Assembly (NCBI GenBank): GCA_947626175.1
Contig: CANQRE010000004.1
Span: 1-29,804, forward strand
Source of the DNA: an uncultured Clostridia bacterium
GTDB taxonomy: Bacteria; Bacillota; Clostridia; Christensenellales; UBA1242
Direction: 5' to 3'
Length of the DNA: 29,804 nucleotides
How positions within the stretch are numbered: position 1 is the first letter of the stretch; the number at the start of each line of letters is the position of its first letter. Shown here one piece after another: positions 7,341-14,038 of the stretch. Below the pieces are notes generated by a model, which was given only the letters and a program-made list of their open reading frames with translations, was not told the origin of the DNA and did no database searches. The position numbers and the translations under genes were made by a program.

Positions 7341-7986
7341 TGTTGCACCATCCACCGATCCACTCAAAGAAAAACAAAGCATAATTGATTATGCAAAGCA
7401 AATTCAGCCTTATGCGGATTTGTTGCACTGTGATATTATGGATGGAAAATTTGTCAAGAACAAAACTTTTGACAGCTCATTTGTCAAAAGCATAAATTCT
7501 CAATCCTTGATTCCGCTTGATGTGCATCTTATGACAAAAGAGCCTCTCCAAACGTTGGAAGAATATATAAACGCAGGTGCAAACATTTTGACTGTGCATT
7601 ATGAAGCATTTGCTGACAAACGCGAGCTTTTGCAAGCACTAAGTCTAACGCGAAAAAAAGGAGCTTTGGCGGGGATAAGTTTTAAGCCAAACACGCAAAT
7701 CAAAGATGTGAAAAGTTTTTTCTTTTATGTTGACGTTGTGCTTTTGATGGGAGTTGAGCCAGGAGAAAGTGGACAGGAAATGATGGAAAGCACTTTTGCA
7801 AGACTGAGTGAAATCAACAAATTCCGAAATGAAAACAAACTTTGTTTCAAGATTGAAGTTGATGGCGGAGTCAATGAAAAAAATGCTCATTTGCTCAGTG
7901 AACTTGGGGCGGACATTTTGGTCAGTGGAAGCTATGTTTTCAATGCCTCCGACAGGGAAAAAGCAATCAAAAAACTAAAAAAATAA
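7324..7986 (+). CDS. rpe: Ribulose-phosphate 3-epimerase family protein
   Basis: A 220-residue TIM-barrel of the Rpe family, which interconverts D-ribulose 5-phosphate and D-xylulose 5-phosphate in the pentose phosphate pathway. All four expected metal ligands are visible: His35 and Asp37 in LLHCDIMDG, His68 in DVHLM and Asp180 in EVDGG. The order rsgA-rpe is a common Firmicutes neighbourhood. Two regions diverge: the N-terminus has VAPSTDP where SPSILSAD is usual, and the phosphate/active-site loop reads MGVEPGESGQ where MTVNPGFGGQ is usual. A sister epimerase acting on another sugar phosphate is therefore possible. It ends the operon and is followed by a bidirectional terminator. Confidence 0.85.
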   Translation: MKRKVDVAPSTDPLKEKQSIIDYAKQIQPYADLLHCDIMDGKFVKNKTFDSSFVKSINSQSLIPLDVHLMTKEPLQTLEEYINAGANILTVHYEAFADKRELLQALSLTRKKGALAGISFKPNTQIKDVKSFFFYVDVVLLMGVEPGESGQEMMESTFARLSEINKFRNENKLCFKIEVDGGVNEKNAHLLSELGADILVSGSYVFNASDREKAIKKLKK

Positions 7987-7992
7987 GTAATT

Positions 7993-8030
7993 TTTACAAA
8001 AACAACGGGTTTAACCCGTTTTTTTGTAAA
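7993..8030. terminator. Bidirectional terminator between rpe and the MFS gene
   Basis: ACGGG and CCCGT form a GC core around a TTTAA loop (8005-8019). It is flanked by TTTACAAAAA (7993-8002) and its exact reverse complement (8021-8030), so each strand has a T-run after the core stem. It lies between convergent genes and should stop transcripts from both sides. Confidence 0.85.
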
Positions 8031-8055
8031 TTTTGACATGTTTGTGGGATAAATC

Positions 8056-9276
8056 TTAATATTTGTTTATTTTTCTCTTGCGTGACAAGAACAGTGAAAT
8101 TATCAGTGCAAATGGAATTATGCACCCCACCAAAATCAAGTTTGCGGTTGAAGCAAGTTGTGTGGACAAAATTCCACTTAAGGCAAGAGAAATGACCAGC
8201 CTTCCGCCATACATTCCAATGTTTGTTATTGACAAAAGTGATTGCCTTTTTGTCAGTCCTTGGCTGTTCATCACAAAATCAACCCTTATCAGGTCAAACC
8301 AGTCAAGGCTTGTGTAAAGAAGTGCTGAGCCAATCCCGATTATCACAAGGGCAGTGGTTCCTTCCAAAAACAGACCGCCAAGGCCAATGGCAAGCATTCC
8401 GACAGAAATGATTGCAATCACCAAATATATTGATGAAAACTTCAGCTTTTTGTAAATTGGCCCAAACCCAAGAGAACCCAAGGCTTTGACAACCCTTATC
8501 AAACATGCTGCAATGGCAATTGTGAGCGATGAAAATCCAATTTCTTGGAAGACCATTTTGTTGATGTCGGTTCCGCACGCAATAAGTCCAAAAAACAATG
8601 CTGCGAAAAACAGCAAAAGCCATGTTGTGTGATATTTAAACAAATGCAAATATTCATGCTTGTGAGCTGATGAGCTGTGCTCGATGAAATGCTCTTTTTT
8701 GTATGCTTCCTTTTCATTTTTAACAAAAAGCGACATAACAAATGTTATCAACAAAATTGCTCCGCACATTATTATTGGGGCGTAAACATACACATTGAAC
8801 AAAAATCCTGCAGCAATACACGTTGCCGCGTCAACAATTGAATAAACAAATTTTGAATAGCTGTTATATCTTGCATAATTGTCGCCTAGTCCATACATTT
8901 TGAGATTGTCTTTCAAAATTTTTGGCTCGGCAATTTGCTTCATTGAAATGCCTGTGGCATAAAAGAACCTTGAAACAAAAATCACCCACGGATCAAAAAA
9001 CAACATGACGACTGAAATCAAAAACATCAATGTTCCAATTCTTGATGCGTTTGAAGTTCCAAGCCATTTCACAATATGGACCATTGGAATTGAAACAACA
9101 ATATAACAAAGTGCAAAAACAGTTATAAGCAGCGAAATAGATGAAAAAGACATAAGCTTGACTTGGCTTAGATACATTGTGTCAATTGCAAAATAAAAAA
9201 AATAGTCGCCGGACAAGCCTTTGTAAAGCAAATAGAAAAAAGTTTTGCTTTTGTTTTTTCTTATTTGTGAATTCAT
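8056..9276 (-). CDS. Major facilitator superfamily transporter
   Basis: A 406-residue integral membrane protein with about a dozen hydrophobic segments in two halves, separated by a charged loop rich in Lys, Glu and His near residues 190-215. This is typical of a 12-helix MFS permease. I cannot assign the substrate; no antibiotic- or sugar-specific motif is recognised. The first Met is kept because the first helix (around KGLSGDYFFYFAIDTMYL) follows at once. There is no Shine-Dalgarno sequence upstream. Instead a -10 box ends 6 nt before the ATG, which suggests a leaderless message. Its gene is convergent to rpe and downstream of veg on the same strand, separated from veg by a terminator. Confidence 0.85.
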   Translation of the reverse strand: MNSQIRKNKSKTFFYLLYKGLSGDYFFYFAIDTMYLSQVKLMSFSSISLLITVFALCYIVVSIPMVHIVKWLGTSNASRIGTLMFLISVVMLFFDPWVIFVSRFFYATGISMKQIAEPKILKDNLKMYGLGDNYARYNSYSKFVYSIVDAATCIAAGFLFNVYVYAPIIMCGAILLITFVMSLFVKNEKEAYKKEHFIEHSSSAHKHEYLHLFKYHTTWLLLFFAALFFGLIACGTDINKMVFQEIGFSSLTIAIAACLIRVVKALGSLGFGPIYKKLKFSSIYLVIAIISVGMLAIGLGGLFLEGTTALVIIGIGSALLYTSLDWFDLIRVDFVMNSQGLTKRQSLLSITNIGMYGGRLVISLALSGILSTQLASTANLILVGCIIPFALIISLFLSRKRKINKY

Positions 9277-9282
9277 GGAATT

Positions 9283-9311
9283 ATTATATATAATAAAATC
9301 AGTTTATCCAA
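9283..9311 (-). promoter_or_regulatory. Promoter of the MFS gene, abutting its start codon
   Basis: On the minus strand TTGGAT (9311-9306), a 17-bp spacer and a perfect TATAAT (9288-9283) lead to only 6 nt before the ATG at 9276. The predicted start point therefore coincides with the start codon, leaving no room for a leader. Confidence 0.65.
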
Positions 9312-9313
9312 GC

Positions 9314-9351
9314 AAAAAATGGCAAAAACAAGCAAATTTTGCCAATTTTTT
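9314..9351 (-). terminator. Intrinsic terminator after veg
   Basis: TGGCAAAA (9320-9327) and TTTTGCCA (9337-9344) form an 8-bp stem with a 9-nt loop. A/T flanks could extend it on both sides after one mismatch. Read on the minus strand, a T-run follows the stem (9319-9314), just before the MFS promoter. Confidence 0.7.
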
Positions 9352-9357
9352 CATAAA

Positions 9358-9588
9358 TTATTGAATAATAACGTTTCCGCACAAAATATCAAAATAAGAA
9401 AATGTTTGAAGTGGCTGGCGTGAATTTTCAATTTTCACCGTGAAAACTGAAGGATAAACATCCTTGACAACCGCGCAAACTTGTTCCACTTTTTTTCTTC
9501 CGCGGTTTATGCTCATTTCAATGGCTTCGCCTTTTAAGGATTTTATTTTATCTTTTATATTATTTAATTCGCCTGTGTCGCGTTTCAT
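9358..9588 (-). CDS. veg: Veg family protein
   Basis: This 76-residue protein matches the small Veg family (DUF1021), known in Bacillus subtilis for very strong vegetative expression and a reported link to biofilm regulation. Conserved features are the N-terminal helix (NNIKDKIKSLKGEAIEM), the basic turn NRGRKKVEQ and the strand YPSVFTVKI, followed by a SYFDILCGNVII-type end. AAGGAG lies about 6 nt before the ATG. It is divergent from the SPOCS-domain gene, with about 130 bp between the two start codons. Its molecular function remains uncertain. Confidence 0.88.
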   Translation of the reverse strand: MKRDTGELNNIKDKIKSLKGEAIEMSINRGRKKVEQVCAVVKDVYPSVFTVKIENSRQPLQTFSYFDILCGNVIIQ

Positions 9589-9717
9589 ATATAACTCCTT
9601 TCAATTCTTTTTTCCATCTGAAAAATTTTTAAACATTTTTGGAATACTTGGCTTTTTGCATAAATACAATATTGCAAGAAAAGCCGCCCGGTGGGGGCAG
9701 TGTTTAAGGGGGAAAAG

Positions 9718-11229
9718 ATGGCGTTTGAAAACAATAATTTCAAGGTTGTGAAAAAGGTAGGTTTGCCAAAAAGCGAACTTAACTTATCATGCAAGGTGAC
9801 GGCGGAAGGTGATATTTCAAAGATATTTGCTTTGTCATTTAATGCATATGCCACAAATCAAGAAATCACGGACGGCGTGGCGTCATATAATGGCCGTGTT
9901 GACATTTGCATGATTTATCAACTTGAATCAGGTGAAATTGGCAGCACTTTTGCTTCATGCCCATTTTCTTCCAAATTTGAATCTGACAATATCAAAGGCG
10001 GCGAAAAAGCCATTATCAGCTTAAAGGAAATTGATCATTCAATTGAATCTGTTGTTGGAAATGAGGCAACGGTGGGAATTGTGCTTGAGCAGCAAGGCAT
10101 TTTGATTCAAACAGTTGAGCACAATTCAATCACTTCAAATGATGAAAACATGTGTATGAAAGAAGAAGAGGTGAGTGTTTTCAAATTTGTTGGAAGCGGC
10201 ACAACTTCGGCAACGGAAAACGCTGTCACCTCATCGCGTGAAAAAATCAAAAAAGTTTTGGCGGTGCAATCAAACGTTGTTGTCAAGGAAGCTTTGCCGG
10301 GAGACAATTTTGTCACCACAAGCGGCGACATTGTGACAAATGTGCTGTTTATTGATGAAAATGACAAGTTTTCATCCAATCAAATTTTTGATTCATTCAA
10401 GGAAGAAATTCAAATTGAAGGCGTGACGCGAGCAAGCACTGTTGAAGCCATTGGCAATGTTTTAAGCGAAAACATCGTCACAAAAATTGAAGAAGATGAC
10501 CGCGGCGGGAAAATCACAATAAGTGTGCCTTTTGAAATCACTGCATATGCTTTTGAAGAAACAAAACAAAATATGGTTGTTGACTTATACAGCACAAATT
10601 GCGAGCTTGAAATCACAACTGAAAGTTTTGATATGTCCAAAAACTTGCAAATGGAATGTGTTGAAGGAAAAGTTGATGGCTCGCTCACTCTTGATCTTGA
10701 GCAGCCAAGAGTTGACAAAATTTTGTTCACATTTGCAAGCTCCGCTCAAGTGACAAACACATTTGTTTCGGCGGGTGAGCTTAGCGTGGAAGGAATTGCA
10801 AAAACCACAGTTGTGTATCTCAATGATGACACCGGAACATATAACGCCGTTGAAATTGAAGTGCCTTTTGTGCTTTCCGACAAAACAAAAGCCAGTGAAA
10901 ATGCAGTTTTGCTTACAAATGCCATTTTGACAGATGTTGATGTTGCTGTGAAAAAGGGCCGCGAAATATTTTTTGACGGCAAAGTTAGAGCCACAGTTAT
11001 CATAAGTGAAGACAATGTTTCAGCTGTGATTTCGCAAGCAAAAGAAGGCGAAGCCCTTAATGAAAGGGATTATGCAATGCAACTTGTTTTTGCCAAAGAA
11101 GGCGCTTCGCTTTGGGATATTGCAAAAATGAGCAGGGTGAAGGAAAGCATGATTTCGCAACAAAATCCACTTGTTGCATTTCCACTTGCTGAAAACAAAG
11201 GAATCATCATTTTTTATCAAAATAAATAG
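9718..11229 (+). CDS. SPOCS (DUF3794) protein with C-terminal LysM-like domain
   Basis: A 503-residue protein of the SPOCS/DUF3794 family, whose members occur in spore coat or cortex-associated proteins of Clostridia. I see three repeated beta-rich domains (roughly residues 15-150, 175-330 and 345-460), each with the strand pattern of the family. The C-terminal segment around KEGASLWDIAKMSRVKESMI resembles a LysM peptidoglycan-binding motif. There is no signal peptide, as expected for a protein made in the mother cell and assembled on the forespore. The ATG at 9718 follows AAGGGGGA (9706-9713); an upstream in-frame Met lacks a ribosome site. It precedes spoIIR, and a hairpin lies between them. 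Confidence 0.85.
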   Translation: MAFENNNFKVVKKVGLPKSELNLSCKVTAEGDISKIFALSFNAYATNQEITDGVASYNGRVDICMIYQLESGEIGSTFASCPFSSKFESDNIKGGEKAIISLKEIDHSIESVVGNEATVGIVLEQQGILIQTVEHNSITSNDENMCMKEEEVSVFKFVGSGTTSATENAVTSSREKIKKVLAVQSNVVVKEALPGDNFVTTSGDIVTNVLFIDENDKFSSNQIFDSFKEEIQIEGVTRASTVEAIGNVLSENIVTKIEEDDRGGKITISVPFEITAYAFEETKQNMVVDLYSTNCELEITTESFDMSKNLQMECVEGKVDGSLTLDLEQPRVDKILFTFASSAQVTNTFVSAGELSVEGIAKTTVVYLNDDTGTYNAVEIEVPFVLSDKTKASENAVLLTNAILTDVDVAVKKGREIFFDGKVRATVIISEDNVSAVISQAKEGEALNERDYAMQLVFAKEGASLWDIAKMSRVKESMISQQNPLVAFPLAENKGIIIFYQNK

Positions 11230-11250
11230 TTTAACTTTTGAAAAAGTGTC

Positions 11251-11283
11251 AAAACTTCTCTCTGAAACAGGGGGAAGTTTTTT
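11251..11283 (+). terminator. Hairpin with T-run that also holds the spoIIR ribosome site
   Basis: Positions 11251-11262 pair with 11270-11281 (12 bp, two G-T wobbles) around a TGAAACA loop, and T residues run to 11283. The spoIIR ATG begins at 11284. The 3' arm contains GGGGG, the only Shine-Dalgarno candidate for spoIIR. The element may end the SPOCS transcript, mask spoIIR translation on read-through RNA, or do both. Confidence 0.7.
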
Positions 11284-11814
11284 ATGAAATGGTTTGTTTG
11301 CGCTCTTTGCGCCGTTGCACTGTCAGTTTTAATGTTTTGCGCTCCTCTTTTTGCTGGAAGTGGCAGCGAAAATGAATATCTAAGAATCCACATCCGTGCG
11401 AACTCAAATTCAAGCGTTGATCAAGAAGTCAAATATGAGGTAAAGGACGCCGTTGTGGAAGCACTTATTCCTTTGCTTGCAAATGCCGAAACAAAAGATC
11501 AGGCAAAGGACATAATTTCAAACAATCTTTCTTATATTGACGACATTGCGTCAAAAGTCCTTCAAGAAAATGGGTTTTGTTATCAAGGAAAATCAAGGCT
11601 GACAAAGGAGCAGTTTCCTGCCAGGGCTTATGACGACTTAACGTTGCCCGCAGGGGAATATGACGCGCTGATTGTTGACCTTGGAAGCGGGCAAGGCAAC
11701 AATTGGTGGTGCCTTGTTTATCCAGCCTTTTGTTTTACAAAAAGCAAAAATTCGACAAATTATGAGTATATTTCAAAAATTTGGGACATAATAAACCGAG
11801 TAAAAAGAGATTAG
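11284..11814 (+). CDS. spoIIR: Stage II sporulation protein R
   Basis: SpoIIR is the secreted forespore signal that triggers SpoIIGA to cleave pro-sigma-E in the mother cell. The 176-residue protein has an N-terminal hydrophobic segment (about residues 3-24), then RIHIRANSNSSVDQEVKYEV and KDAVVEAL. Further on come FPARAYDDLTLPAGEYDAL and the family signature GSGQGNNWWCLVYPAFC. The ribosome site GGGGG lies about 9 nt before the ATG but within a hairpin. The stop is followed at once by the sleB ribosome site (AGGAGG, 11813-11818), so spoIIR, sleB and ypeB probably share a message. I could not find a clear sigma-F promoter. Confidence 0.94.
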   Translation: MKWFVCALCAVALSVLMFCAPLFAGSGSENEYLRIHIRANSNSSVDQEVKYEVKDAVVEALIPLLANAETKDQAKDIISNNLSYIDDIASKVLQENGFCYQGKSRLTKEQFPARAYDDLTLPAGEYDALIVDLGSGQGNNWWCLVYPAFCFTKSKNSTNYEYISKIWDIINRVKRD

Positions 11815-11824
11815 GAGGTTTATT

Positions 11825-12496
11825 TTGAAAAAATTTTTGATTGTCCTTGCGCTGACACTTTTGTTTGTTGTTGTGCCAACATCGGTTGTCAGCGGGGTGA
11901 TATTTACAAATACATATTTTTCACAGCAAGAAGTTTCGACCGCTCTTACAACAAGCCAAACCAAACAAGTTCAACAAAAACTTAAGTCGCTTGGCTATTA
12001 CAAAAAGTCGGTGGACGGAATTTTTGGCAGCGGAACAAGAAGTGCGGTCAAAGCATTTCAACGCGATTATGGCCTTGTGGTTGACGGAATAGTTGGCCCA
12101 AAAACATTAAAGGCCCTTGGGCTTTCATCCAGCTCGTCACAATCAAGCAGCGATTTGTATCTCCTTGCAAAATGCGTTTATGCTGAATCACGCGGCGAAC
12201 CTTATGAAGGACAAGTCGCTGTTGCCGCTGTGATATTGAACAGGGTTAAAAATCCACAATTTCCAAACACAATTGCAGGAGTTATATATCAACCTTGGGC
12301 ATTTTCATCAGTTCAAGATGGACAAATAAATTTGGAGCCAAACCAAACTGCTTACAACGCCGCTCGTGATGCAATGAATGGCTGGGATCCAACTTATGGC
12401 TGCCTATATTTCTATAACGCATCAACAGCAACAAGCAAGTGGATTTATTCCAGAACCACAAAAGTCAAAATTGGAAAGCATGTGTTTGCAATATAG
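11825..12496 (+). CDS. sleB: Spore cortex-lytic enzyme SleB
   Basis: A lytic transglycosylase that degrades spore cortex peptidoglycan containing muramic-delta-lactam during germination. The 223-residue protein has a signal sequence (about 1-30), a peptidoglycan-binding domain (about 45-98, including QQKLKSLGYYKKSVDGIFG) and a short Ser/Gln linker. The hydrolase domain (about 110-223) has the catalytic glutamate in CVYAESRGEP (Glu121) and the typical WAFSSVQDGQIN and YNAARDAMNG blocks. The start is TTG at 11825, 6 nt after AGGAGG; no ATG fits the signal peptide. It is followed after 6 nt by ypeB, its usual partner. Confidence 0.95.
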   Translation: MKKFLIVLALTLLFVVVPTSVVSGVIFTNTYFSQQEVSTALTTSQTKQVQQKLKSLGYYKKSVDGIFGSGTRSAVKAFQRDYGLVVDGIVGPKTLKALGLSSSSSQSSSDLYLLAKCVYAESRGEPYEGQVAVAAVILNRVKNPQFPNTIAGVIYQPWAFSSVQDGQINLEPNQTAYNAARDAMNGWDPTYGCLYFYNASTATSKWIYSRTTKVKIGKHVFAI

Positions 12497-12502
12497 GGGG
12501 TT

Positions 12503-13888
12503 ATGATGAAAGAAAAAGATGTTTTAACAGTTGAAAAAAGAAAAAACAAAGCAAAAAAAGGCCTTATTATTGGCCTTTCTGTTGCAGTTGGAATTTTAAG
12601 TGCAAGCACAATTGGCTTTGGCGTGGCTTATGGCTGCACTCAAGCAAAAATGGACGATTATGGCGTTCAACTTGAAAATGTGTATCAAAAAAACCTATAT
12701 GATCTTGTTGAAAGCGTGAACAACACTGAAACAAAACTTAGCAAAGTTCTTTCAGCTGATTCAGGCTCTTTTCAAAAGAAAATGCTCATGGAAGTGGCAC
12801 AGGTGAGCAAAGTTGCGGAAAGCTCAATTTCATCGCTGCCAATTTCACAAAACAAACTTGCTGACAGCGTGAAGTTTATCAATCAAATGGGTGCTTACAC
12901 GCAAACTCTTGCGGACAAACTTTCACAGGGCAAAAACTTGTCGCAAGAAGATTTAGATACCCTTGAAAAACTTTATGACAGTGTTGCCGACATGAAAGAG
13001 CAAATCAACAAATTTGTCAAAAAAGTTCAAAAAAATTATTCAATTTTGCAGCAAAGCTTGGATATTGACGCCGGCGACAACAATTTTACAATTGAAATAT
13101 CAAAAATAAAAGGCGAGGATGTGGATTATCCAGCAATGATATATGATGGTCCATTTTCAGATGCCGAACTTGACATGACAGTGAAAGGTCTTAAGGGCGA
13201 CATGCTTTCAAAAGAAGAATGCAAAAAGCAAATCGAAAAAACATTCAAAAATTATGTGGATATTGACTATTCTGGCGAAATAAATTCAAGATTTGAAACT
13301 TTTGCTTATCACGTGACAAACACTGACAATCAAAAATTGTATGTTCAAGTTTCCAAAATTGGCGGACATATTTTAACGGTGAGTGGAAACGGAACTCAAA
13401 CAGATGAAAAAGTTATATCTCAAGAAGATGCGGAAAAAATTGCCATTGATTTTGCAAAAGAAAATGGCATAAACAATCCAAAAATCGTTTGGAAACAATC
13501 TCTGCAAAACAAAACATATTTAAACATTGCTCCAACTGAAAACGGAATTGTTTTGTATCCTGATCTTGTCAAAGTCAAGGTTGATCTTGGAAGCGGAACG
13601 GTGATTGGCTATGATGCTTCAAACTACTTTTTAAACCATGTGGCAAGAGCTCTTAAAAAACCAAGTCACACCGCTGAAGATTTTGAAGGAAAAATTTCAA
13701 AAGAGTTTTTGGTCACAAACAAAAGCCTTGTGCTTGCTCCACTTGATTATTCAAGAGAGGTGATTTGCTTTGAATATCAATGTGAAAAACAAGGACAAAC
13801 ATATTATATATATTTAAACGCTGACACAGGCAAGGAAGAAAATGTTTTGAAAGTTATTGAAACTGATGATGGCTCAAAACTGATGTAA
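12503..13888 (+). CDS. ypeB: Germination protein YpeB
   Basis: YpeB is needed for localisation and stability of SleB in the spore; the two protect each other from proteolysis. The 461-residue protein has a short basic N-terminus, one membrane helix (about residues 19-43) and a helical, coiled-coil-prone region (about 50-190). The YPAMIYDGPFSDAELD motif is typical of YpeB, and PepSY-like repeats lie in the C-terminal half. GGGGG at 12496-12500 is 2 nt from the first ATG and 5 nt from a second at 12506, so the second may be used. It ends the spoIIR-sleB-ypeB run and is followed by a terminator. Confidence 0.93.
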   Translation: MMKEKDVLTVEKRKNKAKKGLIIGLSVAVGILSASTIGFGVAYGCTQAKMDDYGVQLENVYQKNLYDLVESVNNTETKLSKVLSADSGSFQKKMLMEVAQVSKVAESSISSLPISQNKLADSVKFINQMGAYTQTLADKLSQGKNLSQEDLDTLEKLYDSVADMKEQINKFVKKVQKNYSILQQSLDIDAGDNNFTIEISKIKGEDVDYPAMIYDGPFSDAELDMTVKGLKGDMLSKEECKKQIEKTFKNYVDIDYSGEINSRFETFAYHVTNTDNQKLYVQVSKIGGHILTVSGNGTQTDEKVISQEDAEKIAIDFAKENGINNPKIVWKQSLQNKTYLNIAPTENGIVLYPDLVKVKVDLGSGTVIGYDASNYFLNHVARALKKPSHTAEDFEGKISKEFLVTNKSLVLAPLDYSREVICFEYQCEKQGQTYYIYLNADTGKEENVLKVIETDDGSKLM

Positions 13889-13910
13889 AAGCAAAAAAAA
13901 TATCAAAAAA

Positions 13911-13935
13911 GGTGCTTTTTGAAGCATCTTTTTTT
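13911..13935 (+). terminator. Intrinsic terminator after ypeB
   Basis: GGTGCTT (13911-13917) pairs with AAGCATC (13922-13928, one G-T wobble) around a TTTG loop, followed by seven T residues. Confidence 0.85.
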
Positions 13936-13958
13936 GTTTCTTTAAAAATTTAGGGGTA

Positions 13959-13987
13959 TTGACTTTTGGGCAAAAGGAATGTATAAT
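13959..13987 (+). promoter_or_regulatory. Near-consensus sigma-A promoter of the GLUG-repeat protein
   Basis: TTGACT (13959-13964), a 17-bp spacer and TATAAT (13982-13987), one mismatch from full consensus. The predicted start near 13994 leaves a leader of about 45 nt. This is among the strongest promoters in the window and suggests high vegetative expression. Confidence 0.85.
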
Positions 13988-14038
13988 GTGTTTGAAACAA
14001 AACCATATCGAGTCGAAATGCTGGCTCATGGAGGAAAC

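Noticed and set aside
9641..9667. Possible sigma-E/K type promoter (GAATAC and CATAAATA) before the SPOCS gene
   Set aside because: The spacing between the two boxes is too short for the known sporulation sigma consensus. The alternative TACAAT at 9665-9670 lacks a -35 at the right distance.
9464..9751. Plus-strand 95-codon frame across veg
   Set aside because: It is antisense to veg, which matches a known family and has a good ribosome site; the frame has no recognisable features.
13979..14038. 20-codon extension of the GLUG-repeat protein
   Set aside because: It overlaps the -10 box of a near-consensus promoter and would precede the signal-anchor. GGAGG lies just before the ATG at 14039.
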